A stretch of DNA of 64,000 nucleotides. It comes from Pseudovibrio axinellae. Lineage in GTDB: Bacteria > Pseudomonadota > Alphaproteobacteria > Rhizobiales > Stappiaceae. The notes beneath the pieces were generated by a model, which worked only from the letters and a program-made list of their open reading frames with translations, searched no databases and was not told where the DNA came from. Each line of letters starts with the position of its first letter. The stretch's first letter is position 1. Made by a program: the position numbers and the translations under genes. Location: assembly GCF_900110875.1 (NCBI RefSeq), contig NZ_FOFM01000014.1, forward strand, positions 16,653 to 80,652, read 5' to 3'. This document shows, piece by piece, positions 28,170 through 37,049 of the stretch.

Positions 28170-28836
28170 GAGCTCAAACACAAGCGCATTGCAACAAATC
28201 AGCCTCATCGAAAAACGCGCTCACCCGCTCCTGATCTGTGACGTGGATGAAGTCCTCTTGCAGTTCATACCGCACCTTGAGCGCTTCATGGCCCAGCGCG
28301 GCATTGCGTTTAAAGAAACTGCATATCGCCTCAAAGCCAATATGATTGATATACGAACAGGTGAATATCTGAGCGAGCAAGCTTGCATGACGGTCATTCA
28401 TGATTTTTTCGAGAGCGAAGTCAGCAAACAGGAAGCTGTACCCCACGCATCAGATCAGCTTGAACGATTGTCCAAATACAGTGATATCGTGATCCTGACC
28501 AATTTACCTGGCGCTCACAACAAAACCGCCCGCCAAGCCCTGCTCAAAAGCCTTGGAATGGACTACCCGCTTATTACCAATGAAGGCCCAAAAGGTGGCG
28601 CAGTTGCGGCCCTTTGCGCAGAACGCGCACACCATCCGGTGTTCTTTATTGATGATAGCCCCTCAAACCTCCTCTCCGTTAGCAAGAACACACCGCAGGT
28701 GCAGCTTGTCCACTTCATAGCCGACCCACGCTTTTTTGCGACGGCTGGAGACCTGCCTTACGTTGCTCTAAAGAGCAATTGCTGGAAAGAAACCGGCGAT
28801 TTCATTGAAAACCTACTGGTCGCTGCGGTAAAGTAA
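28156..28836 (+). CDS. HAD-superfamily hydrolase
   Basis: The haloacid-dehalogenase motifs are DVDEV (the nucleophile and acid aspartates), ILTN as motif II, and FFIDDSPSNL as motif IV with its acidic pair. It probably acts as a small-molecule phosphatase; the substrate is unknown. The start is uncertain. There is no ATG near the 5' end; a TTG at 28156 lies about 11 bases after GGAGG and overlaps DUF3572 by 14 bp, and another TTG exists at 28114. It is likely co-transcribed with DUF3572 and dinB. Confidence 0.7.
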   Translation: MPNIESSNTSALQQISLIEKRAHPLLICDVDEVLLQFIPHLERFMAQRGIAFKETAYRLKANMIDIRTGEYLSEQACMTVIHDFFESEVSKQEAVPHASDQLERLSKYSDIVILTNLPGAHNKTARQALLKSLGMDYPLITNEGPKGGAVAALCAERAHHPVFFIDDSPSNLLSVSKNTPQVQLVHFIADPRFFATAGDLPYVALKSNCWKETGDFIENLLVAAVK

Positions 28837-28866
28837 GACAGCAACTCCGTTTGAGGTTAAACTGTC

Positions 28867-30165
28867 ATGGAGAATGAGGGCACACCACCTCTCAAAGCGC
28901 TGTGCAGGGACTGCGCACAAAGGTTCAGGGCAGATCTGAGGCGCTGCCCGAAATGCGGAAGCCCGCGCATTGTTGCGCACGCAGAACTAGACACGCTAGA
29001 AATTGCACATATCGACTGCGATGCTTTTTTTGCCTCCGTCGAAAAGCGGGATAATCCAGAACTCTCAGACAAACCCGTAGTCGTTGGCGGCGGTCAACGC
29101 GGCGTCGTCTCCGCAGCCTGTTACATCGCCCGCATCTACGGCGTACGCTCTGCCATGCCCATGTTCAAGGTGCGCGAACTGTGCCCACAAGCCGTTGTGA
29201 TCAAGCCACGCATGGAGGTTTATTCGCGCGTTGGCCGTCAGATTCGTGAGGAGATGGAAAAGCTAACCCCGCTCGTGGAACCTCTTTCCATTGACGAAGC
29301 ATTCCTCGATATGTCCGGCACACAAAAACTACATGGCGCAACACCAGCAGAATCACTTGTGCGGTTTGTCGTCAAAATCCAAAAAGAAATCGGGCTTTCA
29401 GTTTCCGTTGGCCTGGCCCCCAATAAATTTCTGGCAAAAATCGCATCAGACCTCGATAAACCTCGCGGATTTTCCGTCATTGGGGAACACGAAAAGAAAG
29501 ACTTCCTCGCCAGACAGCCAACAAGTGTCATCTGGGGTGTAGGTAAGGTCTTTCAGGCCAAACTAGAACGAGACGGCATCAAAACCATCGGACAGCTGCA
29601 AGACAAAGACCCATCAGACCTTGCCCGTAAATATGGAGCCATGGGCCTGCGTCTTTCCAAACTCTGCCAAGGAGAAGATGAGCGCACCGTCTCTACGAAC
29701 CGCGAAGCCAAAAGCATCAGCAACGAAACCACATTCTACACAGATATCGCAGATGTCGCCATGCTTTCAAAAACCCTATGGGATTTGACCGAGAAGGTTT
29801 CCTACCGCACCAAAAAAGCAGAAAAGTCCGGCAGGTCCGTTACGCTAAAACTGAAAACGAGTGAATTCAAAACCATCACTCGCTCCAAAATGCTGCACGA
29901 TCCCACACAACTTGCAGACAAAATCTTCCGCACTGCAGAAGACCTGCTTAGCAACGTGGCAGATGGAAAACTACGCTTTCGCTTGATTGGTGTTGGCGTA
30001 AGTGACTTGGGACCAGCAGATCAGGCAGACCCGGAAGACCTTTTGGACGAGCAGGCCGGCAAACGCGCGAAGGTAGAAAGAGCCATGGACACTTTACGCG
30101 GCAAATTCAACGACAGCTCAATCGTCTCACTGGGGCGCTCTATCAAATCGCGAGACAAAGGCTAA
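28867..30165 (+). CDS. dinB: DNA polymerase IV with N-terminal zinc-finger-like extension
   Basis: This is a Y-family translesion polymerase of 432 residues. Catalytic acids are Asp50 in HIDCDAFFASVEKRD and Asp143-Glu144 in SIDEAFLDM; a C-terminal little-finger domain follows (about 265-390). Before the polymerase core there are about 45 extra residues with Cys13, Cys16, Cys27 and Cys30 (CRDC...CPKC), spaced like a zinc finger. This extension is seen in alphaproteobacterial homologues but not in E. coli DinB. The gene lies 30 bp after the HAD gene. Confidence 0.95.
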   Translation: MENEGTPPLKALCRDCAQRFRADLRRCPKCGSPRIVAHAELDTLEIAHIDCDAFFASVEKRDNPELSDKPVVVGGGQRGVVSAACYIARIYGVRSAMPMFKVRELCPQAVVIKPRMEVYSRVGRQIREEMEKLTPLVEPLSIDEAFLDMSGTQKLHGATPAESLVRFVVKIQKEIGLSVSVGLAPNKFLAKIASDLDKPRGFSVIGEHEKKDFLARQPTSVIWGVGKVFQAKLERDGIKTIGQLQDKDPSDLARKYGAMGLRLSKLCQGEDERTVSTNREAKSISNETTFYTDIADVAMLSKTLWDLTEKVSYRTKKAEKSGRSVTLKLKTSEFKTITRSKMLHDPTQLADKIFRTAEDLLSNVADGKLRFRLIGVGVSDLGPADQADPEDLLDEQAGKRAKVERAMDTLRGKFNDSSIVSLGRSIKSRDKG

Positions 30166-30172
30166 ACATCCT

Positions 30173-31099
30173 TTAGCGCTCTGGCGCGCTCAATTGTACC
30201 TCACCAGAAACACTGCCTGCTTGGCCGTTCGCAGAAGGCCGCTCACAACGGCCCTCCAGAGCAACAGGCTTCAGCTCCAATTCCACCAAAGCACCCTCCA
30301 GCTCAAATGCCCCGTAATTGAGATTCATGCTTCTTGTCACCCCGTTTTCATGCAGCACGCTCCGCAACTGGTAATCTGGAACCTGCTCCCCCTTGGCTTG
30401 GTCACTGAGGTTAAAATAGGCGATTGAGATTGGCCAAGCATCCATCGTACCCAAAACATCAGGCAGAGAGACCCGGTCAGTGCGCGGGTCCAGTGGGTCT
30501 GCTAGCTTTTTACCAACAACCGTACTGGCTTCAAACAGCTGCTCACCCGTCACACTTCCATCGTAGAGCAGCGAGACCATGAACTGATGCCCGCTGGCAG
30601 CGCCATCAATGACACTATGCAAGTGCTGCAAAGGAAACATGATCGGCCCGTCAAAACTCATCTTCTTCTCATCAGGCCCCACCAGATCCACATCAACCTT
30701 GGAAGCTTGATGGTCCGCAGTCCCTTGCGCCTGCTCGGTCAGCAAATCATCAATGAAGGTTTTGTAGGTAAAGGAAAGCCGTGAGTTATCAGGTGCTTCA
30801 AAATAGGAGCTACGCAGATCAGTAACGGTTCGCCCTCCAACCTGATCAAAGCTCAACACCACAAATCGTAGATCCACGGAAAAGCCATCACACACCGAAC
30901 CAGAAAGTTCATAGACCATTCGGCCATTGATATCAGCTATATCCACGCCATTTTGGGCACTGGAGAGCCGCATATCATAAACAGCTTTGTGAGGCTGAAG
31001 CTGAGCTGCATTTAAGGAGGCTGAAGACAATAGCAAACACGCAAAGAAGGAAGAACCGGCAAGCCCGCAAAGGTAACGTCTCTGGTACACTTTCAGCAT
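30173..31099 (-). CDS. EipB-like periplasmic envelope-integrity protein (DUF1849)
   Basis: The protein is 308 residues from the ATG at 31099 (GGAG six bases upstream). It has a signal peptide (about 8-31, ending NAA-Q). The body resembles EipB/DUF1849: a VYDMRLSSAQNGVDIADINGR opening strand, a first Cys in SGSVCDGF and a last Cys in EGRCERPS. In Brucella EipB these two cysteines form a disulfide in a periplasmic beta-spiral that maintains the envelope. It is convergent with dinB (7-bp gap). A perfect 6-3-6 inverted repeat lies just upstream at 31106-31120. Confidence 0.82.
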   Translation of the reverse strand: MLKVYQRRYLCGLAGSSFFACLLLSSASLNAAQLQPHKAVYDMRLSSAQNGVDIADINGRMVYELSGSVCDGFSVDLRFVVLSFDQVGGRTVTDLRSSYFEAPDNSRLSFTYKTFIDDLLTEQAQGTADHQASKVDVDLVGPDEKKMSFDGPIMFPLQHLHSVIDGAASGHQFMVSLLYDGSVTGEQLFEASTVVGKKLADPLDPRTDRVSLPDVLGTMDAWPISIAYFNLSDQAKGEQVPDYQLRSVLHENGVTRSMNLNYGAFELEGALVELELKPVALEGRCERPSANGQAGSVSGEVQLSAPER

Positions 31100-31105
31100 T
31101 GAAAC

Positions 31106-31120
31106 TCCGATCATATCGGA
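31106..31120 (-). promoter_or_regulatory. Short inverted repeat over the ribosome-binding region of the EipB-like gene
   Basis: TCCGAT-CAT-ATCGGA is a perfect inverted repeat six bases before the start codon; its 3' arm contains the Shine-Dalgarno GGA. As RNA it could hide the ribosome-binding site; as DNA it could be an operator. Nothing further supports either. Confidence 0.35.
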
Positions 31121-31404
31121 ACAAGAACATATGAGCATGCCCCTCTTCCATCCTTGAAGAGTGCATAATCACTGCCACCAACGCAAACTTCCCACCAAGG
31201 AAATCACAGCTAGGGTAAATCTTTCAAATTGGATACACGTTTCACATTCAAACCATGCCCTTACACCCTTGCCACCAAAATGATTCTAGTATGAGTTTGC
31301 AACGTTTTTGACAAACCAGAGCATTGTAAAAAGATCTGCTCTTGAGTTTTCACCTAATTATATCACTTAATGAGAATAACGTTGTGCAACCAAGGGAAAG
31401 TCAA

Positions 31405-31872
31405 ATGTCCAACACAATTGAACAAAATCTCAATAAACTTGGCGTTACACTACCGCAAGCTGCTGCACCGGCAGCCAATTACGTTCCATTCGTCAAAACA
31501 GGAAACCAGCTCTTTATCTCCGGTCAGTTGCCGATGCTGGACGGAAAAATCGCAAAAGTCGGAAAGGTTGGCGTAGACCTAAGCACCGAAGATGGCGTTG
31601 AAGCTGCTCGTCTTTGTGCAATCAACTTGCTTGCACAGGCAAAAGCAGCAACAGGTGACCTGTCCAAAGTGGTACGCCTTGTCAAAATTGTTGGCTTCGT
31701 CAACACCAATGGTGACTTTGGTGATCAGCCAAAAGTAATCAACGGTGCCTCTGACTTCTTCGTTGCCGCAATGGGTGATGCAGGCCGCCATGCACGCTCC
31801 GCAGTAAGTGCAGCCTCTCTGCCATTTAATGCAGCCGTTGAGATTGAAGCGATTTTTGAGATTACCGACTAA
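31405..31872 (+). CDS. RidA/YjgF-family protein
   Basis: The protein is 155 residues from the ATG at 31405 (AAGGGA upstream). RidA-family proteins are trimeric enamine/imine deaminases that remove reactive intermediates. Typical features are NYVPFVKTGNQLFISGQLP, the active-site Arg and the C-terminal LPFNAAVEIEAIFEI. It belongs to the longer YjgH-like branch rather than canonical RidA, so the deaminase activity is inferred. The glycerophosphodiesterase gene follows after about 60 bp on the same strand. Confidence 0.85.
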   Translation: MSNTIEQNLNKLGVTLPQAAAPAANYVPFVKTGNQLFISGQLPMLDGKIAKVGKVGVDLSTEDGVEAARLCAINLLAQAKAATGDLSKVVRLVKIVGFVNTNGDFGDQPKVINGASDFFVAAMGDAGRHARSAVSAASLPFNAAVEIEAIFEITD

Positions 31873-31931
31873 ATCCGAGCTGGTTCTGCCAGAATAGATC
31901 CCTATTAATGAAAAAAAACACAGAAGATTCC

Positions 31932-32699
31932 ATGCAAGATCTCTCTTGGCTCACCAACCGCCCGATCGCACATCGCGGCTTCCACAACAAGGAAGCCGGC
32001 ATATTAGAAAACACCCCATCAGCGGTTCGGGCTGCGATTAAAAACAACTTCGCCATCGAAGTAGACCTTCAGCAAACCAAAGACGGTCATGTCATTGTGT
32101 TTCACGACCCCTACCTTGAGCGTCTGACACATGGCAAAGGCAACGTTATAGACTTTGACTTAGCTGATCTGCGCAAACTATCCATGCGCGGCTCCTCCGA
32201 CCCAATGTGGACACTGGACGAACTGCTGAAGCTGGTGGATGGACAAGTTCCACTGGTAATCGAGATCAAGACACTGCGCCTTGAAGAGGGCCAGCAGGAC
32301 TTCATTAAAACCATAGCGGCAGCCCTCAACACCTATAGTGGCCTTGCAGCGATAAAGTCCTTTGATCCAAAGATGCTTCGAACCATGAAGGAAGTTGCAC
32401 CCAGCATCCCGCGTGGCTGCATCTCCATGACCACACTAGGCCCTGAAGAGCACAAGCATCTGGAAGCTCGCGAGATCGAGAACATCTCTTGGATGCTGCA
32501 CATGTCCGGCACAGATCCCCACTTCATCTCGTTCTTTGTGCATGATCTTCCTGCCGAAGGCCCAAGCTTCCTAAGCGAGTTCTATGGCCTGCCGATCATG
32601 ACATGGACAGTCAAGACCAAAGAAGACAGAAACAATGCTGCAAAATACGCTGATCAGATCGTCTTCGAAGGCTTCAACCCGGACACTGATCCACTCTAG
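31932..32699 (+). CDS. Glycerophosphodiester phosphodiesterase
   Basis: The protein is 255 residues from the ATG at 31932; an ATG at 31908 would add eight residues. The GDPD-type TIM barrel is shown by IAHRGFHNKEAGILENT, AIEVDLQQTKDGHVIVFHDPYLERLT and VPLVIEIKT, which hold the catalytic His pair and the metal-binding Glu/Asp. No signal peptide is present, so it acts in the cytoplasm on glycerophosphodiesters. It is followed 11 bp later by the GNAT gene. Confidence 0.9.
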   Translation: MQDLSWLTNRPIAHRGFHNKEAGILENTPSAVRAAIKNNFAIEVDLQQTKDGHVIVFHDPYLERLTHGKGNVIDFDLADLRKLSMRGSSDPMWTLDELLKLVDGQVPLVIEIKTLRLEEGQQDFIKTIAAALNTYSGLAAIKSFDPKMLRTMKEVAPSIPRGCISMTTLGPEEHKHLEAREIENISWMLHMSGTDPHFISFFVHDLPAEGPSFLSEFYGLPIMTWTVKTKEDRNNAAKYADQIVFEGFNPDTDPL

Positions 32700-32710
32700 G
32701 GCCGACTGAT

Positions 32711-33973
32711 TTGTCAGATACTCCAACACCAGTTCTTAAAGTCCTCTCGTCTCTGGACGAGATCCCCGCAATTGATTGGGACGCGCTTGCTAATCCAGGC
32801 GCACCGTCAATCAGCTATGATCAGCAGGACTGGATTGTTTCACCTGAAACGACCCCACATGAATCATCGGAAAAATCTGAATCAGTTTCTCAAGAAACCG
32901 AATTCAACCCAATGTTATCACATGCCTTTTTGCAGGCACTTGAAGAAAGTGGCTGTGTGGGCTGGGACGCGGGCTGGATTCCTCAACACATCTACTGGGA
33001 GGCAGATGGCAAGCCGGTCGCTGCCATCCCAACCTACGCCAAAAGCCACAGTCAGGGCGAATACGTTTTCGATCACCCATGGGCAGAGGCTTTTGAGCGG
33101 GCTGGCGGCAATTACTACCCCAAACTGCAAAGCTCCATCCCATTTACACCCGTTCCCGGCCGTCGTTTACTCATCTCTCCTTTTGTAAACCGGGCCAGAG
33201 CTGTCAAAGTGCTAACCGAAGGCCTGAAGGAGCTGACACACAGGATCGAAGGCTCCTCTGCACATCTGACATTCCTGACAGAGCAGGAATGGAAGGAACT
33301 GGGAGACCAGGGCTTCCTGCTGCGCACAGACCAACAGTTCCACTGGGAAAACAACGGTTATTCCGATTTCGAGAATTTCTTGAACGCCCTTTCCTCCCGA
33401 AAGCGCAAAAGCATCCGTAAAGAGCGTAAGACCGCTCTGGAGCACTCAATTGAGATTGAGTGGATCACGGGGTCAGAAATAACAGAAAGCCACTGGGACG
33501 CGTTCTATGAATTCTACATAGATACGAGCAGCCGCAAGTGGGGTTCACCTTACCTCAATCGGGAGTTCTTCTCGCTGCTCGGTGAGCGCTTGTCAGAACA
33601 CACCTTACTGATCATGGCAGAACGAGAGGGCCGCTACATCGCAGGCGCTCTCAACATGATTGGCAACAACACGCTTTATGGCCGCAACTGGGGCTGCATT
33701 GAGCACCACGACTGTTTGCACTTCGAGATCTGCTATTATCAAGCCATTGAATTTGCACTGGCAAAAGGATTGAAGCGCGTTGAAGCTGGTGCACAGGGAA
33801 ATCACAAACTAGCGCGTGGCTACATGCCAAGTCTCACCTATTCCGCACACTGGATCGCAAACCCTTCGTTAAGACATGCGGTTGCACAGTATCTTGACCG
33901 GGAGCGCGACGTTGTTCTGCAAGAGCAGAAAATCCTAGCGGAGCACGGCCCGTTTCGCCAAAACACCCCCTAG
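32711..33973 (+). CDS. FemAB/GNAT-fold acyltransferase (DUF482, peptidoglycan-bridge-like)
   Basis: This 420-residue protein begins at a TTG 11 bp after the GDPD stop. It matches the DUF482 family of large GNAT-like enzymes: HAFLQALEESGCVGWDAGWIPQ near the start, YFPKLQ-like YYPKLQSSIPFTPVPGRRLL in the middle, SSRKRKSIRKERK, FYIDTSSRKWGSPYL and the C-terminal EAGAQGNHKLARGYMP. The name 'peptidoglycan bridge formation' comes from distant similarity to FemAB; the acyl donor and acceptor are unknown. Its 3' flank begins the motif cluster around the HIT gene. Confidence 0.8.
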   Translation: MSDTPTPVLKVLSSLDEIPAIDWDALANPGAPSISYDQQDWIVSPETTPHESSEKSESVSQETEFNPMLSHAFLQALEESGCVGWDAGWIPQHIYWEADGKPVAAIPTYAKSHSQGEYVFDHPWAEAFERAGGNYYPKLQSSIPFTPVPGRRLLISPFVNRARAVKVLTEGLKELTHRIEGSSAHLTFLTEQEWKELGDQGFLLRTDQQFHWENNGYSDFENFLNALSSRKRKSIRKERKTALEHSIEIEWITGSEITESHWDAFYEFYIDTSSRKWGSPYLNREFFSLLGERLSEHTLLIMAEREGRYIAGALNMIGNNTLYGRNWGCIEHHDCLHFEICYYQAIEFALAKGLKRVEAGAQGNHKLARGYMPSLTYSAHWIANPSLRHAVAQYLDRERDVVLQEQKILAEHGPFRQNTP

Positions 33974-34163
33974 AATTCACTTTAAAATGAAGACTCAAAC
34001 ACTTGGAGAGACTCACGAATCTCCTTGAACTTGAATCAGTTTGTGAACTTGACGAAAGTTCTCAACACCAACCAGATCGCAACCTTTGATTCTCATTGGG
34101 CATTCACAAGTGAATCACGATATGTATGGGTCCAAACACTTTGAGGCGATTAAGGACCCCATA
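33974..34163. promoter_or_regulatory. HIT upstream region with clustered GANTC sites and TTCA/TGAA half-sites
   Basis: Six GANTC sites (33992, 34010, 34017, 34033, 34088, 34112) fall within 125 bp, about one hundred times... more precisely roughly a dozen times the one-per-256-bp random expectation. There is also ATTCAC-AA-GTGAAT (34102-34115), an inverted repeat, and an ACTTGAATCAG copy near 34030. GANTC is the target of the CcrM methyltransferase of alphaproteobacteria. The region is probably the HIT promoter. Confidence 0.5.
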
Positions 34164-34592
34164 ATGACCAAGTCTGCATATGACGATCAGAACATTTTTG
34201 CAAAAATTCTGCGCGGTGAGCTACCAAGCGAGACAGTGTTTGAGGACGAACACACCCTCGTCATCATGGACATCATGCCACGCGGCGACGGTCATATCCT
34301 TGTTTTACCAAAGAACAGCTCACGCAATATTCTCGATATCGCTGAGGCTGACCTCTTAGCAACCATCCAGACAACGCAGAAAATGGCAAAAACCGTAAAG
34401 AAAGCCTTTGATGCGGACGGCGTAACGATCCACCAGTTCAACGAAAGCGCTGGCGGGCAGATGGTATTCCACACCCACTTCCACGTTATTCCGCGCCACA
34501 AAGGCGTATCCCTTCGCGCTCACAGCGGTGAGATGGAAGACAGCCAGGTCCTCAAAGCCAACGCCGACAAAATCCGCACAGCGCTTTCTTAA
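34164..34592 (+). CDS. HIT-family protein
   Basis: The protein is 142 residues from the ATG at 34164. The histidine-triad motif is HTHFHVIPR (family pattern H-x-H-x-H), preceded by QFNESAGGQMVFH. The N-terminal part (NIFAKILRGELPSETVFED) is the normal HIT/Hint opening. These proteins hydrolyse nucleotide phosphoramidates or related bonds. A longer reading begins at a TTG (34086) inside the repeat-rich leader and is less likely. It is flanked on both sides by a TTCA/TGAA motif cluster. Confidence 0.92.
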   Translation: MTKSAYDDQNIFAKILRGELPSETVFEDEHTLVIMDIMPRGDGHILVLPKNSSRNILDIAEADLLATIQTTQKMAKTVKKAFDADGVTIHQFNESAGGQMVFHTHFHVIPRHKGVSLRAHSGEMEDSQVLKANADKIRTALS

Positions 34593-34611
34593 GCCACTGG
34601 CACTCAGTTTA

Positions 34612-34895
34612 AAATTCACTCATTTCACTTAAAACAACCCCGCGCAGATCTCTCTTAGGCCGCGCGGGGCTATTCATTTCAACTGAAACAACCGCCTTCA
34701 CAAAACAACAAAAATGAATCCTATTTCAATCAGTTGCCCTAATTAACTGAATCACTTCATCAGCTGGACTAGGCACATCGATTCACTTGAAATGACCACC
34801 TCTCTGGCCTGCAATTTTGATCCTATTACAATGCACTAGCCCGCACACTTGAATCAGATCCTCAGACACACCCAAAGTCGATTCACCTGAAATCA
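34612..34895. repeat. Cluster of TTCA-NN-TGAA inverted half-sites in a convergent intergenic region
   Basis: Three sites fit TTCA-NN-TGAA exactly: 34678-34687, 34782-34791 and 34882-34891. The last two share a 17-bp consensus CGATTCACYTGAAATSA and are exactly 100 bp apart. Related pieces are TTCACTTAAAA (near 34624), TGAATC (34715, 34748, 34850) and CACTTGAATCAG (34847). Five GANTC sites lie in 34716-34884. The region lies between two convergent genes, an unusual place for operators, and mirrors the region upstream of the HIT gene. Confidence 0.55.
34638..34669 (+). terminator. Terminator of the HIT gene
   Basis: CCCCGCGC (34638-34645) pairs exactly with GCGCGGGG (34662-34669). The following bases (CTATTCATTTC) are only moderately T-rich. 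Confidence 0.6.
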
Positions 34896-35690
34896 TCAGC
34901 TCACTTCTACAGACACTTTCGCATCCAGCGCCTTTTGCATGATCTTATCGAAGCGTGAATCCATACAAACGCTCAAGTCTGTCGTCACAAATTTCCCACT
35001 CCAATAGAGCGAGAAAATCGTGGCAGGTGTCGGAGCTCCCTGCGCTTTTTCCAGCGTATCCAAATGAACGATCTTGAGCGGCAACCCACGCTTTTGCGCA
35101 GTATCTTTCAGGTTCTGCAACACATGGTGATCGGTGAATGGGCAGCGATTGGAGTAGTACGCAACCAGCCCCTCCCCCTTTGGCCCGTCCCCTTTTTGAA
35201 CTACCTCAGAGAACGATGCCGAACCAGATTGCCCATCAACACCGAGCCGTAACAGCTCAATGCCCTCCATAGAGGCATCGCAGACCTCAAAGCCTTGCCG
35301 CTTAAACCATTTACCATCTGAAAGGAAAGGCAGCTTCTTCGCACCAGCAATCGTGACCAGACCCGTGGCACCTGCTTGACGCGCTGCCTCAACGGCCTTG
35401 GCCAGCAACGCTTTGCCATGGCCTTGCCCTTTGTACTTTCCTGAAACCCAGAGACAGTTCACTAACAAATGCCCAGGAGCAACCACAGGCGCCCAGGCAG
35501 CTTCCGCCGGACCAAACTCAATGAACACCTTCGCGCGCTCATCCAATCGAATGAACTGATAGCCCGACGAGAATCGCTGGCTCAACCAACCCTTCTTCAA
35601 CTGGTAGCCCTGTGCACATTTCTTGTCTGAGATCGCACAGCAGATATGCTCGTCAAAGATAGTCTGCTCACTCAATGCAATATAAGTCAT
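34896..35690 (-). CDS. GNAT acetyltransferase with C-terminal YoaP-like domain
   Basis: This is a 264-residue, two-domain protein. Residues about 40-150 are a GNAT fold with the acetyl-CoA loop in KYKGQGHGKALLAKAV. Residues about 170-260 resemble the YoaP-like thioredoxin-fold domain (AYYSNRCPFTDHHV, and PTPATIFSLYWSGKFVTTDLS). The N-terminal 40 residues contain four cysteines (CCAISDKKCAQG region). The acceptor substrate is unknown. It is convergent with the HIT gene across the motif cluster. Confidence 0.8.
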   Translation of the reverse strand: MTYIALSEQTIFDEHICCAISDKKCAQGYQLKKGWLSQRFSSGYQFIRLDERAKVFIEFGPAEAAWAPVVAPGHLLVNCLWVSGKYKGQGHGKALLAKAVEAARQAGATGLVTIAGAKKLPFLSDGKWFKRQGFEVCDASMEGIELLRLGVDGQSGSASFSEVVQKGDGPKGEGLVAYYSNRCPFTDHHVLQNLKDTAQKRGLPLKIVHLDTLEKAQGAPTPATIFSLYWSGKFVTTDLSVCMDSRFDKIMQKALDAKVSVEVS

Positions 35691-35771
35691 CGTCAGCTCC
35701 TGAGTCCCGACCCTACGTTAGAGCCGGAAACAACGATCAACAATGCGGGCGATCAAGCATAGCAAGATCCG

Positions 35772-36119
35772 TTAAAGCAAAAACAACCAACCACCGATCA
35801 AAACAACCTCAGCAGAAACAATGCCCGCCATCAGCCGGTCGTTTAGAAGCTTGTATCCAATGACCCCTCCTATGACAGCAGCAAGACGCAACCAAATCGG
35901 CGCATCGCCTAAAACCCCGTCAGGGAAAAGAATAAGGCGTGAGATGATCCCGGCAATAAGCGCGGTTGCCACCGCCCTCACCCAGGCAAACAGCAAGCTG
36001 TCCTCCCGCAGGCGGCCTGCGGCCACAACGCCAAGCCAGCGCCAGCACTCAGTTGCAAGAAAACCTGCAACAACGATCATGACATAGGGCCACCACCACT
36101 CTTGAGCGAATGCAGTCAT
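35772..36119 (-). CDS. azlD: AzlD-family branched-chain amino-acid exporter subunit
   Basis: This 115-residue protein has about four hydrophobic helices and matches the small AzlD subunit. Its start overlaps the azlC stop by 4 bp (ATGA), so the two are translationally coupled. AzlC-AzlD pairs export branched-chain amino acids or their analogues; the exact substrate is an inference from the family. Confidence 0.8.
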   Translation of the reverse strand: MTAFAQEWWWPYVMIVVAGFLATECWRWLGVVAAGRLREDSLLFAWVRAVATALIAGIISRLILFPDGVLGDAPIWLRLAAVIGGVIGYKLLNDRLMAGIVSAEVVLIGGWLFLL

Positions 36120-36880
36120 AGCTCAGCCCTCTTCGTCGCAAACAGCCATGCCACGAAGGCAATTGTTCCACCGACGAACCCGGTCAGCAATAAATCAGCG
36201 CCGGGGAACAGCAGATAAAAAACAGGTCCCAGCACAAGCCCCAAACCAAGAGCAAGCTTGTCGCCGCCAGTGCGTGAGGCCTGATACATAGAGAACATAA
36301 AATAGACTGGTGTCAGCAGCACCAGCCCGGCAGCAAGCGGCGGCGGTATGACAGGCAAAGCCATGTAGAACAGTGCAGTAGAGCACAGCACCACAAAATG
36401 AACAGTCCCACCAAAACCTGCAAAAAACGGCAGTCGTGCAGCGCGCGGTAAATCAGGTAGGTTGCGCATTGCAAACACCCAGGCCGTCACCGCAACAAAG
36501 TGAGAAGCGATCAGGAGGTGCCACAACTTCGTGCGCTTGCCATCCCGCAGTATTGGAACAAGAGCAACGGTCATTGGCATCAAACGAACCGCAGACAAAG
36601 CAACAGCAATCGCAGCTGGAATAAGACCAACACCTGCGCTCAGCGCTCCTGTCAAAACAACGATGCTGGGCAAAGCCCACATGAGGAGGCTCATCATCAG
36701 AACCTCAATCAGCGTCAGACCAACTTCGCGGGCCAATGAAGTAAAGCCAACAAACGCCATCATCAAAATCAACGTCGGCAGGCAAAACGCACCAATAGCA
36801 CCCTGACGGAACCAATAGGCACCGCCTTCAAATTCAGAGGGGTCGTCATCCTCTGCAGCTTCAATATTTTGGTTGGTCAT
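36116..36880 (-). CDS. azlC: AzlC-family branched-chain amino-acid exporter subunit
   Basis: This 254-residue membrane protein has an acidic N-terminal tail (EAAEDDDPSEF) and then the AzlC pattern: GAIGAFCLPTLILMMAFVGFTSLAREVGLT, helices through residue 250 and a GFVGGTIAF repeat near the end. It forms a two-gene operon with azlD. The 170-bp upstream region holds its promoter and the clpA terminator. Confidence 0.85.
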   Translation of the reverse strand: MTNQNIEAAEDDDPSEFEGGAYWFRQGAIGAFCLPTLILMMAFVGFTSLAREVGLTLIEVLMMSLLMWALPSIVVLTGALSAGVGLIPAAIAVALSAVRLMPMTVALVPILRDGKRTKLWHLLIASHFVAVTAWVFAMRNLPDLPRAARLPFFAGFGGTVHFVVLCSTALFYMALPVIPPPLAAGLVLLTPVYFMFSMYQASRTGGDKLALGLGLVLGPVFYLLFPGADLLLTGFVGGTIAFVAWLFATKRAEL

Positions 36881-37000
36881 TTACGAACTCAAAAGGAAGG
36901 AACCGAACCATGGATCTGGCCCGTGAACTCAAGGTGGTTAGCCCAGGTAAGCCTGCGTGCACCACGTTAAGTATTTTAGTTCTTGCAGAAATATCATACA

Positions 37001-37030
37001 AAAAAGCCGAAGCAAGTGCCTCGGCTTTTT
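37001..37030 (-). terminator. Terminator of the clpS-clpA operon
   Basis: AAAAAGCCGA (37001-37010) pairs exactly with TCGGCTTTTT (37021-37030). The stem's flanking A/T runs make it effective on both strands. Confidence 0.9.
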
Positions 37031-37049
37031 CTCACTAAAATATTGAGGA

